Both the position numbers and the translations under genes were made by a program. Shown piece by piece: positions 1 to 7,374 of a stretch of 13,094 nt of DNA. This DNA is from RGIG1828 sp045592485 (lineage in GTDB: Bacteria; Bacillota; Clostridia; UMGS1810). How positions within the stretch are numbered: the stretch's first letter is position 1; each line of letters starts with the position of its first letter. The DNA lies in assembly GCA_045592485.1 (NCBI GenBank), contig JAZNUS010000232.1, positions 1-13,094 on the forward strand, in the 5' to 3' direction. The notes under the pieces are model-generated. The model was not told the DNA's origin. It saw only the letters and a program-made list of their open reading frames with translations, and searched no databases.

Positions 1-86
1 ATTGGTTAGTGGAGCGTTAAAAAGCAGTATTTTCAATAGTTTGAATGAATTTCAAATTTTTATTTGAAATTACTTTCTTTCAAATT

Positions 87-203
87 CCCCTCATCAGTCA
101 CCTTGCGGTGACAGCTTCCCCACCAAGGGGAAGCCTTTCGCTTCAGCCCAATTTCAAACTCCTCGATAAATTCCAATTTGTTTAACCATTACTAATTAAG
201 GCT
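87..203. repeat. Half copy of a dispersed foldback repeat
   Basis: This AT-flanked, non-coding stretch matches the right half of the larger element at 7837-8088. The 27 bases at 135-161 are identical to 8017-8043, and weaker similarity continues to a shared TTAAGGCT (196-203 and 8081-8088). It contains two hairpins: GTCACC/GGTGAC (97-102 and 107-112, loop TTGC) and CTTCCCC/GGGGAAG (115-121 and 127-133). The left arm of the element is missing. It ends six bases before the complement of the Nudix stop codon, so transcripts of that gene run into these hairpins. A separate AT-rich inverted repeat (AATTTCAAA at 48-56, TTTGAAATT at 63-71) lies to its left. The rest of 1-86 shows nothing recognisable. 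Confidence 0.75.
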
Positions 204-208
204 TCATT

Positions 209-745
209 TCATTTATTCAGATATATTTTCGCTTTGAGAATTGCGGCAATTGTCTTTCCGTCCTTTATCTCTCCCGACATTATCATGTGGCAAAGAGTGT
301 TCAGAGGAATTTTTTCCACATCAACAAATTCATCTTCATCGGGGCTTGCTTCATTCTGCACAAAATCGGTTGCAAGGAAAAGATGAATAACCTCGTTTGT
401 GTAGCCCACAGAAGGATAAAACTCTCCAAGGCTCACAAGGTTGTCGGTGAAAAGTCCTGTTTCCTCCTTTAGCTCACGCACACCGCAAACCTCGGGCTTT
501 TCGCTCTTGTCAAGCTTTCCGGCAGGAATTTCAAGAAGAGCTTTATTAAAGGGCTTTCTGAACTGACGGACCATATAAACCATATCGTCGGAGTCGATGG
601 CAACAACCGCCACACCTCCCGGGTGGTCAACAAGCTCCCTTTCATAAAAACAGTCTTTTTCAATCTCCACGGTGTCCACATGAAACCTGAGCACTTTGCC
701 GTTGTATATTTCTTTTGATTTCACGGTTTTTTCACTTTTAATCAT
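209..745 (-). CDS. Nudix hydrolase, ADP-ribose pyrophosphatase type
   Basis: A 178-residue Nudix hydrolase that probably splits ADP-ribose to AMP and ribose 5-phosphate in the cytoplasm. The full Nudix box is visible at residues 76-98: G76, E82, then R90-E91-L-K-E94-E95-x-G-L, whose glutamates bind magnesium. The preceding EIPAGKLD (72-79) and the later FYPSVGYTNE (109-118), which corresponds to the SPG region, are typical of the NudF/YqkG ADP-ribose group. The length is normal for that group. The ATG at 745 overlaps the stop of the upstream gene in an ATGA arrangement, so translation is probably coupled. The nearest purine-rich stretch, AAAAGG, is 11 bases away and weak. Substrate is inferred from family resemblance only. 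Confidence 0.9.
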   Translation of the reverse strand: MIKSEKTVKSKEIYNGKVLRFHVDTVEIEKDCFYERELVDHPGGVAVVAIDSDDMVYMVRQFRKPFNKALLEIPAGKLDKSEKPEVCGVRELKEETGLFTDNLVSLGEFYPSVGYTNEVIHLFLATDFVQNEASPDEDEFVDVEKIPLNTLCHMIMSGEIKDGKTIAAILKAKIYLNK

Positions 746-1557
746 TTTGATTCAGACCTTTTTTCTAATTTTTTTACAAGCCTTGCCACAAGAGGCCCTG
801 TGAGAAATGCCACAATAAGAATTCCAACTGACAAAATCCAGCGGAAGCTTTCAAAAAACGAAGCCTTTTGCCCGTCCTGAGAGTCATTGACGGAAATATC
901 CTTTGTGGTTTCACCCTGTTCATTTATGAAGGTGATGCCTGTCTGTTCGTTTATGGAAATTGCCTCACCGGTGTTGGCGTCGTGAGTTATTACATTTGAG
1001 CCTTTTATGGCATAGTCAGCATTTCTGCCGTCACTTGTAATGAAGTAGTACAGTGCGGTAAGCTCCATCGCCGAACTTTCTCCGTCAACCGCCTCGGGTG
1101 CAATGAATTTCAGCTCGTTGCGGTCGTGGGTTGCGGAGTTTATGTGAAAGGCACCGTTTTTAATGTGATACACATTTCCCTTGAATGTGAGGGACAGCAA
1201 AACATTGTGACCGATTTGAATCGGATATTGAATCCCTTCAAAATACATATATGAATTAAAGCCCGCAACTTCTATTTCTGTTCCCACAAGGGATCTTGTT
1301 TCCTGCTCGGAATCCTTTTCGGAATCCGTCGGTTTCTCATTTTCGGATGCAGTGTTTTTTTTGTCTGTTTCCTCACCGATTTCATCAACAACATAAACAG
1401 TACACACATCGGCTCCAACCTTTGAAACAGTGGCAAGAACCAGTTTATCCTGTTTGCCTGCTATTATGTTTTCAACACTTGCGTGATTTGAAGCGTGAAC
1501 AAAGGTTGCCTGCAATAAGGCTGTCAGCAATAATAGTAAAACAGATAATTTTTTCAT
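742..1557 (-). CDS. Secreted/membrane-anchored protein of unknown function
   Basis: I do not recognise this 271-residue protein. It begins with a clear signal peptide: MKK, a Leu-rich core at residues 4-19, and a likely cleavage site after VHA (residue 22). A lysine/glutamate-rich linker of low complexity covers about 60-88. One C-terminal membrane helix (about 240-262) is followed by a basic tail, KKLEKRSESK. The predicted topology is therefore an outside domain of about 215 residues anchored by a single C-terminal helix. The middle looks beta-rich and has no motif I can name. A GGGGTG ribosome binding site lies seven bases before the ATG. Its stop overlaps the Nudix start by four bases. The gene begins only 26 bases after a terminator hairpin. 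Confidence 0.75.
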   Translation of the reverse strand: MKKLSVLLLLLTALLQATFVHASNHASVENIIAGKQDKLVLATVSKVGADVCTVYVVDEIGEETDKKNTASENEKPTDSEKDSEQETRSLVGTEIEVAGFNSYMYFEGIQYPIQIGHNVLLSLTFKGNVYHIKNGAFHINSATHDRNELKFIAPEAVDGESSAMELTALYYFITSDGRNADYAIKGSNVITHDANTGEAISINEQTGITFINEQGETTKDISVNDSQDGQKASFFESFRWILSVGILIVAFLTGPLVARLVKKLEKRSESK

Positions 1558-1583
1558 TTTTCACACCCCGATACAAAATATTT

Positions 1584-1620
1584 AAAAGGCTGTTGCATTG
1601 TGTGTGAGCAACAGCCTTTT
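1584..1620 (-). terminator. Intrinsic terminator after ispH-S1
   Basis: A perfect 13-bp stem (1584-1596 with 1608-1620, AAAAGGCTGTTGC and its complement) has an 11-base loop. It begins 14 bases after the ispH stop codon. The stem is flanked by T-runs in both directions, so it could work on either strand. Transcripts from the ispH operon meet it just before the next gene, whose start lies only 26 bases further on. Confidence 0.85.
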
Positions 1621-1633
1621 TCTTATGAATTGA

Positions 1634-3730
1634 TTATTCTGCGTCTGCTTCTGCGGGAGCTTCTTCAACTGCGGGAGCTTCTTCAACTGCAGGAGCTTCT
1701 TCAACTGCAGGAGCTTCTTCAGCTACAGGAGCTTCTTCTACAGGAGCTTCTTCAGCTACAGGAACTTCTTCAACAGGAGCTTCTTCTGCTGCGGGAGCCT
1801 CTTCTGCTTCTTCAGCTACGGGAGCAGGAGCAATGAGAGCTCTGATGCTGAGACCGATTTTCTGTTTTTCAAGATCGATTTCAACGATTTTAGCCTGAAC
1901 ATGCTGATTGATTGAAAGCTCGTCTTCAACCTTTTCAATTCTCTTATCAGCAACCTGAGAAATGTGAATGAGACCGTCAACGCCGGGGAAGATTTCTGCA
2001 AATGCACCAAAAGGTACAATTCTTACGATTTTACAATCGATTACATCACCAACATTGAGCTCATTTTCAACCTTTTTCCAGGGATTGTCCTCTGCTCTTC
2101 TGAAGCCGAGAGAAATTTTTCCTGTTTCTTTGTCAAATTCAAGAACATATACACTCACTTCATCGCCAACATTAACAACCTCTGAAGGATGCTTGATTTT
2201 GGACCATGAAAGCTGTGAAATGTGGATAAGACCATCTACACCGCCGATGTCTGCAAAAGCACCGAATTTGGTAAGGGATTTAACAATACCCTTGTATTCC
2301 TTGCCAACCTCGATACCTGCCCAGAAGCTTTCTGCAAGAGCAGCCTTCTGTTCGAGCAAAACATTTTTAACTGAACCAACAACCTTGGTTCTGCCACGCA
2401 TTTTTTTGATGTCAATGATTCTGAGAGCAACCTCGTCACCAACAATGGATTCAAGGTCCTGAAGGAATCTGTCGCTTGCCTGAGATGCAGGAACAAAAAC
2501 TCTTGCACCCTTTGTGCTTACGATAACACCGCCGTTAACAGCCTGAACAACCTTACCTGTGAGGATTTCTTTGGATTCGAAGGCTTCTTCAATTTCCTTT
2601 GCACCCTTCATCATTGCAATTTTTCTCATTGAAAGGGTAACCTCACCGTCAACATCGTTTACTCTGACAACAAAAACTTCCACTTCATCGCCAACTTTGT
2701 ACATTGCAGTGATGTCTGCTGAAGGATCATCTGTAACTTCAGCAGCCGGAACAAATCCGTCTGACTTGTAGCCAAGGTTAACGCTGATACCTTTTTCGGT
2801 AACACCCATTACAGTACCTTTGACTATATCCCTTGTATTTAAAGTAATCAGAGATTTTTCGTACTCCTCAAATTCTTGTGCGAAGCTTTCAGCTCCATTA
2901 ATGTTTTCAACCATTTTGTCTATGACCTCCTTAATAATGCCGGAAGGTGTGGAAGCACCTGCCGTTATACCAATTTTCTTTGGTATATATATATTCTGAG
3001 GAATTTCCTCAAAATTTTCAATTTGGAAAGTATTTTTACAATACTTTTTGCAAATGCCTGTAAGCTTGGCGGTGTTTGAGCTGTGACCTCCGCCGATTAC
3101 AAGCATAAGCTCGCTTTCCTTTGCAATTTGTTCTGCTTCTCTTTGTCTGTCATTGGTGGCACTGCAAATTGTGTCAAAAATGACATTTGACGGGAAAGCT
3201 TCTCTTACAAAGTCCGAAATAATTTCAAATGTGTGTCTGTCCATGGTAGTCTGACACACCAGGCATACTTTTTCATTTATATCTATTTTACCACTAATAT
3301 CGGATATGTCAAGAGCAATTATTGCATTATTATCACACCAACCATTAATTCCCTGAACCTCGGGGTGATTTTTGTTACCTATGATGATAATCCTGTATCC
3401 TTCGTTGTGGTGCTTATATACTATGTTATGAATCTTTTTAACAAAGGGACATGTAAGGTCGATACATTCGACACCCAGCTCCTTTGCTTCATCTACGGTT
3501 GCTTTTCCAACACCGTGAGTCCTTATTGCCAGAGAATTGCCCGGCGGAAGCTCAGAAATTGATTCTATGACCGAAACTCCCTTTTCTTTGAGGGAATTTA
3601 CAACAAATTCATTGTGAATTATGGGGCCCAATGTTGAAATCGGGCGTTTCTCCGCTTCTGCCTCCAGGGTTTTGACCGCACGGTCAACACCAAAGCAAAA
3701 GCCGGCTGTTTTGGCAAGTACAATGCTCAC
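1634..3730 (-). CDS. ispH: IspH (HMBPP reductase) fused to ribosomal protein S1
   Basis: A bifunctional protein of 698 residues. The N-terminal part is IspH/LytB, the [4Fe-4S] enzyme that makes IPP and DMAPP in the last step of the MEP isoprenoid pathway. The three cluster cysteines are C12, C94 and C189, with H39, H72, E124 and the QTT (160-162) and SSNT motifs also present. Four S1 RNA-binding domains follow at about 300-369, 385-454, 474-545 and 560-630. An Ala/Glu/Pro-rich tail covers about 635-698. This fusion is known from Clostridia. I chose the GTG at 3730: a GGGGAG ribosome binding site sits eight bases upstream and the first ligand becomes C12, as in E. coli IspH. An earlier GTG at 3739, overlapping the plsC stop, would have no spacing from that site. 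It is the third gene of the cmk operon and is followed by a terminator. Confidence 0.95.
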   Translation of the reverse strand: MSIVLAKTAGFCFGVDRAVKTLEAEAEKRPISTLGPIIHNEFVVNSLKEKGVSVIESISELPPGNSLAIRTHGVGKATVDEAKELGVECIDLTCPFVKKIHNIVYKHHNEGYRIIIIGNKNHPEVQGINGWCDNNAIIALDISDISGKIDINEKVCLVCQTTMDRHTFEIISDFVREAFPSNVIFDTICSATNDRQREAEQIAKESELMLVIGGGHSSNTAKLTGICKKYCKNTFQIENFEEIPQNIYIPKKIGITAGASTPSGIIKEVIDKMVENINGAESFAQEFEEYEKSLITLNTRDIVKGTVMGVTEKGISVNLGYKSDGFVPAAEVTDDPSADITAMYKVGDEVEVFVVRVNDVDGEVTLSMRKIAMMKGAKEIEEAFESKEILTGKVVQAVNGGVIVSTKGARVFVPASQASDRFLQDLESIVGDEVALRIIDIKKMRGRTKVVGSVKNVLLEQKAALAESFWAGIEVGKEYKGIVKSLTKFGAFADIGGVDGLIHISQLSWSKIKHPSEVVNVGDEVSVYVLEFDKETGKISLGFRRAEDNPWKKVENELNVGDVIDCKIVRIVPFGAFAEIFPGVDGLIHISQVADKRIEKVEDELSINQHVQAKIVEIDLEKQKIGLSIRALIAPAPVAEEAEEAPAAEEAPVEEVPVAEEAPVEEAPVAEEAPAVEEAPAVEEAPAVEEAPAEADAE
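1656..1830 (-). repeat. 18-bp tandem repeat encoding the acidic S1 tail
   Basis: Imperfect tandem units of 15-18 bases, mostly GGAGCTTCTTCAACTGCA-like on the plus strand, lie inside the 3' end of ispH-S1. They encode EEAPA/EEAPV repeats. Unit lengths are multiples of three, so gain or loss of units keeps the reading frame. The most similar adjacent units are near 1656-1729. Confidence 0.85.
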
Positions 3731-3735
3731 TTGTT

Positions 3736-4311
3736 TCACTCCCCGCCAAGGTGTTTTATTTCACTGTAGATGGACCTGCTGATGTTTTCATAGTCTTCGG
3801 CAGTGGGTTTGCCGTCAATGGGTGCATATGTACACGGCTTGCCAATGTGAACGGTGACCCTTGAGAAAAGTCTGTAGGAAGCCTTTATGTTAATTGGCAC
3901 AACAGGTGCATCGGTTTTGACTGCAAGAAAACCAACACCTGATTTGACCTCGCCCTCACCCTTCACCTTTTCACGCTGACCTGTTGGAAAAATGCCGAGA
4001 ACATCGCCGTTTTTAACAGTTTTGATTGCCAGCTTAATTGAATTAAAGTCGGCACCCGATCTTTTTACAGGAATAGCTTTTATGAGCTTTAAAATAAGTC
4101 CCACACCAAAGGCGTGAAAAAGCTCAGCCTTTGCCATGTAGTAAATTCGTCTTTTAATGAACACCTGAAGAATCGGAGCATCCCAGTTGCTTATGTGATT
4201 ACTGCAAAGAAGAAATCCGCCCTCTTGGGGAATGTTTTCGGAGCCGACAACCTTCACTCTGAACAAGAGAGATACAAAGCATCTCACAATCGCACACAAA
4301 AATCTGTACAT
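3736..4311 (-). CDS. plsC: 1-acyl-sn-glycerol-3-phosphate acyltransferase (PlsC family)
   Basis: A 191-residue PlsC-family acyltransferase that would convert lysophosphatidic acid to phosphatidic acid at the cytoplasmic membrane. A hydrophobic N-terminal helix (about 5-19) could anchor it. Motif I is NHISNWD (38-44, the HX4D catalytic pair H39/D44). Motif II is the KAELF stretch (61-65). Motif IV is VPI (138-140). Motif III reads FPTGQRE (108-114) instead of the usual FPEGTRS, so the conserved glutamate is a threonine. The length is usual for short Gram-positive PlsC proteins. The ATG at 4311 overlaps the cmk stop by one base, with GGTGAT six bases upstream as ribosome binding site. Family is certain; acyl acceptor is inferred. 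Confidence 0.9.
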   Translation of the reverse strand: MYRFLCAIVRCFVSLLFRVKVVGSENIPQEGGFLLCSNHISNWDAPILQVFIKRRIYYMAKAELFHAFGVGLILKLIKAIPVKRSGADFNSIKLAIKTVKNGDVLGIFPTGQREKVKGEGEVKSGVGFLAVKTDAPVVPINIKASYRLFSRVTVHIGKPCTYAPIDGKPTAEDYENISRSIYSEIKHLGGE

Positions 4312-4979
4312 TAACCTATCACCTTTCGGATTATGTCGGAAACAAGCTCTACCGATTCATCAAAATTAAGCTCTGTTGTGTCGGCAACAATAGCATCGTC
4401 AGCCTTTCGGAGAGGAGAAACCTCCCTTTCGGCATCTTGCTTGTCACGGTATTTCATTTCGGAAAGAACCTCTTCAAAGGAAACCTCTGTTCCCTTTTCA
4501 ACAAGCTCTGCCATGCGGCGTCTTGCTCTTGCCTCAGGCGTGGCTGTGAGGAAAATTTTCACATTGGCATCGGGCAAAACACTTGTGCCGATGTCTCTTC
4601 CGTCCATGATACAGTCATATTTTGAGGCAAGCTCTCTTTCGGTTTTGAGCAGCCATTGTCTCACAAAGGGAATAACCGCAATGTCGGAGGCTCCCCTGGA
4701 CACTTCGGGAGTGCGGATAAGGGATGTGACATTTTCGCCGTCGAGGATCATATTCTGCTCACCGTCTTGTCTGACAATGTCGAGACTTGTGCCGGAAAGC
4801 ATTTTTTCAACTGCACGGTGATCGTTTTTAATGTCAATTCCAAGGTTTAATGCTTTAAGAGCAAGGGAGCGAAACATTGCTCCTGTGTCAATATACACAA
4901 AGCCGAAATCAGCAGATGCTCTGCGGGCTATTGTACTTTTCCCGGCACCTGAGGGGCCGTCGAGGGCAACATTAATCAT
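4311..4979 (-). CDS. cmk: Cytidylate kinase
   Basis: CMP/dCMP kinase of 222 residues, which phosphorylates CMP and dCMP with ATP in pyrimidine salvage and lipid precursor supply. The P-loop GPSGAGKST is at residues 8-16. YIDTGAMFR (29-37) and DGRDIG (126-131) are the CMP-binding signatures. The LID arginines ARARRR (150-155), RDKQDAER (178-185) and SPLRKADDA (188-196) complete the family pattern. I prefer the ATG at 4979, eight bases from AAAGGAG; a GTG at 4982 directly precedes it and would have only five bases of spacing. It is the first gene of the cmk-plsC-ispH run and has a consensus promoter about 60 bases upstream. Its start overlaps the stop of a possible 14-codon leader reading frame. 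Confidence 0.97.
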   Translation of the reverse strand: MINVALDGPSGAGKSTIARRASADFGFVYIDTGAMFRSLALKALNLGIDIKNDHRAVEKMLSGTSLDIVRQDGEQNMILDGENVTSLIRTPEVSRGASDIAVIPFVRQWLLKTERELASKYDCIMDGRDIGTSVLPDANVKIFLTATPEARARRRMAELVEKGTEVSFEEVLSEMKYRDKQDAEREVSPLRKADDAIVADTTELNFDESVELVSDIIRKVIG

Positions 4980-5023
4980 CACAAAATCTCCTTTAAAATC
5001 TCCGGCATCAACATATTATCCAT
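4979..5023 (-). CDS. Possible 14-residue leader peptide of cmk
   Basis: Between the cmk promoter and the cmk start there is an ATG frame encoding MDNMLMPEILKEIL. Its TGA overlaps the cmk ATG as TGATG. A GGTGA sequence stands four to five bases before its ATG, and the cmk ribosome binding site lies inside it. The layout would allow translational coupling, but a frame this short can arise by chance. Confidence 0.3.
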   Translation of the reverse strand: MDNMLMPEILKEIL

Positions 5024-5045
5024 AGAATCACCGATAACATTTTGT

Positions 5046-5074
5046 ATTATATCAAAAAACTGTAAAATACACAA
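5046..5074 (-). promoter_or_regulatory. Sigma-A promoter of the cmk-plsC-ispH operon
   Basis: On the minus strand, TTGTGT (-35, 5069-5074) and TATAAT (-10, 5046-5051) are separated by 17 bases. The start point would be near 5039, giving a leader of about 60 bases. Just upstream lies an AT-rich imperfect inverted repeat (5082-5094 with 5103-5115, 11 of 13 positions), which may act as an UP-like element or weak hairpin. I see no clear terminator after the flavoprotein gene, so readthrough into this operon is possible. Confidence 0.8.
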
Positions 5075-5160
5075 TAGTTTTTTTCAAATTTTTTATATTT
5101 GTAAATAAATTGAAATAATAGCCCAACACCAAGGATGGTTTACGGCCAGCCTGACAGGAG

Positions 5161-6375
5161 CTATGCATTCATTCCGGCAAGATATGCCGTTGAAAACGCA
5201 ATCTGAAGATTAAATCCTCCCGTGTAGGCATCAACATCTATAACCTCTCCGGCAAAAAAGAGTCCCTTTGAAACCTTTGATTCCATTGTGGCAGGGTTGA
5301 TTTCTTTAACATTAACTCCACCCGAGGTTATTATCGCCTCACTCACGCTTCTTTTTCCCGCCACAGTAAGAGTGAGGGATTTAAGAAGTGTCACAAGTGA
5401 GTGTCTTTGTTCCCGGGTTATGGAATTGACCTTTGTGCGCTCGTCAATTCCGGACAATTTCACAATCACCGGAATCAGCTTTTTGGGCAAAAGGTCATCG
5501 AGAGCATTTATGAAATCCTTGTTTTTCTCTTTTTCAAAGTCTCTTAAAATCCGGTTGTCAAGAGTTTTAAAGTCGAGAGCCGGCTTTAAATCTACTGCTA
5601 TTTTATATTCGCCTCCGTCACGGATGTGGGACGAGGCACTGAGAATCACAGGACCCGAAAGACCGAAATGAGTAAAGAGCATTTCTCCGAAATCCCTGTA
5701 AATTTCCTTGCCGTTCTTAAGGAGCTTTATTGAAATGTTGCGAAGAGAAAGTCCCATCAGCTCACGGACATATTTTTCCTTTGTCACAAGAGGAACAAGA
5801 GATGCCTTTGGTTCAACAACCGTGTGACCGAGCTTTTCGGCAAAGCGATAGCCGTCGCCTGTGGAGCCTGTTCCCGGATAACTCACACCTCCGGTGGCAA
5901 TTATCACAGATGAGGCAAGAAGCTTTCTTTTGTCTGCCATGGTGACGGTGTAGACTGCATCGGACAGTGTTACATCCTTAACCTCTGCACAAAGAATTTT
6001 AACTCCTGCCTTTCGTGCAATGGAAAGAAGAGTGTCTCTCACATCCTGAGCACTGTCGGATTCAGGGAAAATTCTTCCGCCCCTCTCCTCTTTGAGCCTG
6101 AGACCTTCACCTTCAAGAAGCTCAATGAGGTCGGTGTTTGTGAAGCTGTAGAATGCACTGTACATAAAGCTTGAGTTAACGGCGGTGTTTGCAATAAAAT
6201 CCTCCATGTCGGCACTGTTGGTAACATTACATCTGCCCTTGCCGGTGATAAGAAGCTTCTTTGCAATAATTCTGTTTTTTTCAATAAGGCACACCTTTTT
6301 TCCGCGGCGTGCCGCAAATGCAGCGGCAAGAAGCCCTGCAGGACCTGCACCGATTACGGCTACTGTATCATTCAT
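5161..6375 (-). CDS. HI0933-family FAD-dependent oxidoreductase
   Basis: A 404-residue flavoprotein of the HI0933/YhiN family, often annotated as NAD(P)/FAD-dependent oxidoreductase or aminoacetone oxidase; the bile-acid enzyme BaiN belongs to the same family. The N-terminal Rossmann fold carries GAGPAG (9-14) and the acidic ribose-binding E32. Family signatures follow: LITGKGRCNVTN (42-53), ATGGVSYPGTGSTGDGY (160-176), FTHFGLSGP (234-242) and, near the end, GLFFAGEVIDVDAYTGGFNL (371-390), which closes the FAD site. The length is usual. The physiological substrate of most members is unknown and cannot be read from this sequence. It follows the MurR/RpiR gene by 15 bases and is probably co-transcribed with it. 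Its ATG has only a modest GTGAG ribosome binding site. Confidence 0.92.
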   Translation of the reverse strand: MNDTVAVIGAGPAGLLAAAFAARRGKKVCLIEKNRIIAKKLLITGKGRCNVTNSADMEDFIANTAVNSSFMYSAFYSFTNTDLIELLEGEGLRLKEERGGRIFPESDSAQDVRDTLLSIARKAGVKILCAEVKDVTLSDAVYTVTMADKRKLLASSVIIATGGVSYPGTGSTGDGYRFAEKLGHTVVEPKASLVPLVTKEKYVRELMGLSLRNISIKLLKNGKEIYRDFGEMLFTHFGLSGPVILSASSHIRDGGEYKIAVDLKPALDFKTLDNRILRDFEKEKNKDFINALDDLLPKKLIPVIVKLSGIDERTKVNSITREQRHSLVTLLKSLTLTVAGKRSVSEAIITSGGVNVKEINPATMESKVSKGLFFAGEVIDVDAYTGGFNLQIAFSTAYLAGMNA

Positions 6376-6390
6376 AGCATTAATCTCACT

Positions 6391-7275
6391 TTATTTTTTT
6401 AAGCCTTCTTCGTCAACGGGTTTTTCATACACCCTGTATTCGTCCCAGATGTGTTCAAGGGCGTGGAAATTTTCAGAAACCCTTTCACGGTTACGCATCA
6501 CAAGGGCAACAATCAGCGCATTGATTATGCTCAGCGGTGCCACAAGAGAATCAACAAAATTTGACATATCGGAACGGGCAAGAAGGCTGTTGTCGGCATA
6601 TTTTACGATTGGGGAAACCTCACTGTCGGTAATTGCAATAATTTTGCTCTTTCTGTCGTGAGCATATTTGACAGCATTGAGAGTTCGTCTTGAATACCTC
6701 GGATAGCTTATTGCGATGACCACATCGTCTTCGCTGACATCGAAAATCTGTTCAAAGGTTTCGCTGGCAGAGTTTGTGGTAATAAGCTTCACATCAAGGG
6801 AAATGAGATTGAGATAAAAGCCCAGAAAATTGGCTATGGAAAAACAGGTTCTCGCACCCATCACATAAATCCGCTTTGCGTTCATTATGGTATCTACACA
6901 GGCAGTGAACTCGTCGGCACTAACCGATTCGAGAGTCTGACGAAGCTTGTCGATGTCGGAGGTCAAAACAGTGGACAGTATATCTTTTTCAGCAAACTTG
7001 GAAGAGGTTATTTCCATTCTCTGAACTGCAGTGAGCTTGTTTTTGATTATTTCTCTCAGAACATGCTGAAATTCAGGGTAGCCGTCATAGCCAAGCTCGG
7101 AAGCGAAACGAACCACAGTAGATTCACTCACTCCCACATTTTCGCCAAGCTTTGCGGCAGTTATAAAGGCAGCACGGTCATAATGCTCCATAACAAAATC
7201 GGCAATTCGCTTCTGACTTTTGCTCAAGGCAGGGTATAAGATTCTGAGTCTTTCAATGATATTGTTATCTTCCAT
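6391..7275 (-). CDS. MurR/RpiR-family transcriptional regulator
   Basis: A 294-residue regulator with an N-terminal RpiR-type helix-turn-helix (about 1-77; recognition region VGVSESTVVRFASELGYDGYPEFQ) and a C-terminal SIS domain (about 123-255) that normally binds a phosphosugar or amino-sugar phosphate. VYVMGA-like IYVMGARTCFSIA (136-148) and the AISYPRYSRRTLNAVKYA stretch (188-205) are the usual SIS phosphosugar-binding regions. Homologues control sugar or cell-wall recycling genes, but no sugar-catabolic gene is adjacent here, so its ligand and targets are unknown. An AAAGGA ribosome binding site is ten bases before the ATG. The start lies only 20 bases beyond the csp terminator T-run, leaving no room for a separate promoter. 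Confidence 0.92.
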   Translation of the reverse strand: MEDNNIIERLRILYPALSKSQKRIADFVMEHYDRAAFITAAKLGENVGVSESTVVRFASELGYDGYPEFQHVLREIIKNKLTAVQRMEITSSKFAEKDILSTVLTSDIDKLRQTLESVSADEFTACVDTIMNAKRIYVMGARTCFSIANFLGFYLNLISLDVKLITTNSASETFEQIFDVSEDDVVIAISYPRYSRRTLNAVKYAHDRKSKIIAITDSEVSPIVKYADNSLLARSDMSNFVDSLVAPLSIINALIVALVMRNRERVSENFHALEHIWDEYRVYEKPVDEEGLKK

Positions 7276-7295
7276 CTTACTCGTATCCTTTCACC

Positions 7296-7326
7296 AAAAA
7301 TGCCCCTCCGTAAAGGTTGGAGGGGC
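7296..7326 (-). terminator. Intrinsic terminator after csp
   Basis: A GC-rich 8-bp stem, GCCCCTCC (7302-7309) with GGAGGGGC (7319-7326), has a nine-base loop. On the minus strand it is followed by TTTTT (7296-7300). It ends csp transcripts and lies directly in front of the MurR/RpiR gene. Confidence 0.85.
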
Positions 7327-7374
7327 CTTGGTTTGTTATCGAAATTTATATATTATTTTCAAACAGAATCAGGC

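Noticed and set aside
1656..1830. CRISPR-like array
   Set aside because: Units are 15-18 bases, directly adjacent with no spacers, and in frame inside a conserved gene.
1600..1836. Plus-strand frame rich in LRELLQLQELL repeats
   Set aside because: It is the antisense reading of the 18-bp repeats in the ispH-S1 tail, with no ribosome binding site or promoter.
1968..2462. 164-codon plus-strand frame
   Set aside because: Lies entirely opposite the conserved S1 domains; composition is low-complexity and no start signal is present.
4333..4821. 162-codon plus-strand frame
   Set aside because: Antisense shadow of cmk, whose motifs are all on the other strand.
4983..5160. Riboswitch or T-box in front of cmk
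   Set aside because: The leader from the start point is only about 60 bases and shows none of the conserved riboswitch or T-box elements.
6185..6661. 158-codon plus-strand frame
   Set aside because: Crosses the boundary of two well-supported minus-strand genes and resembles no family.
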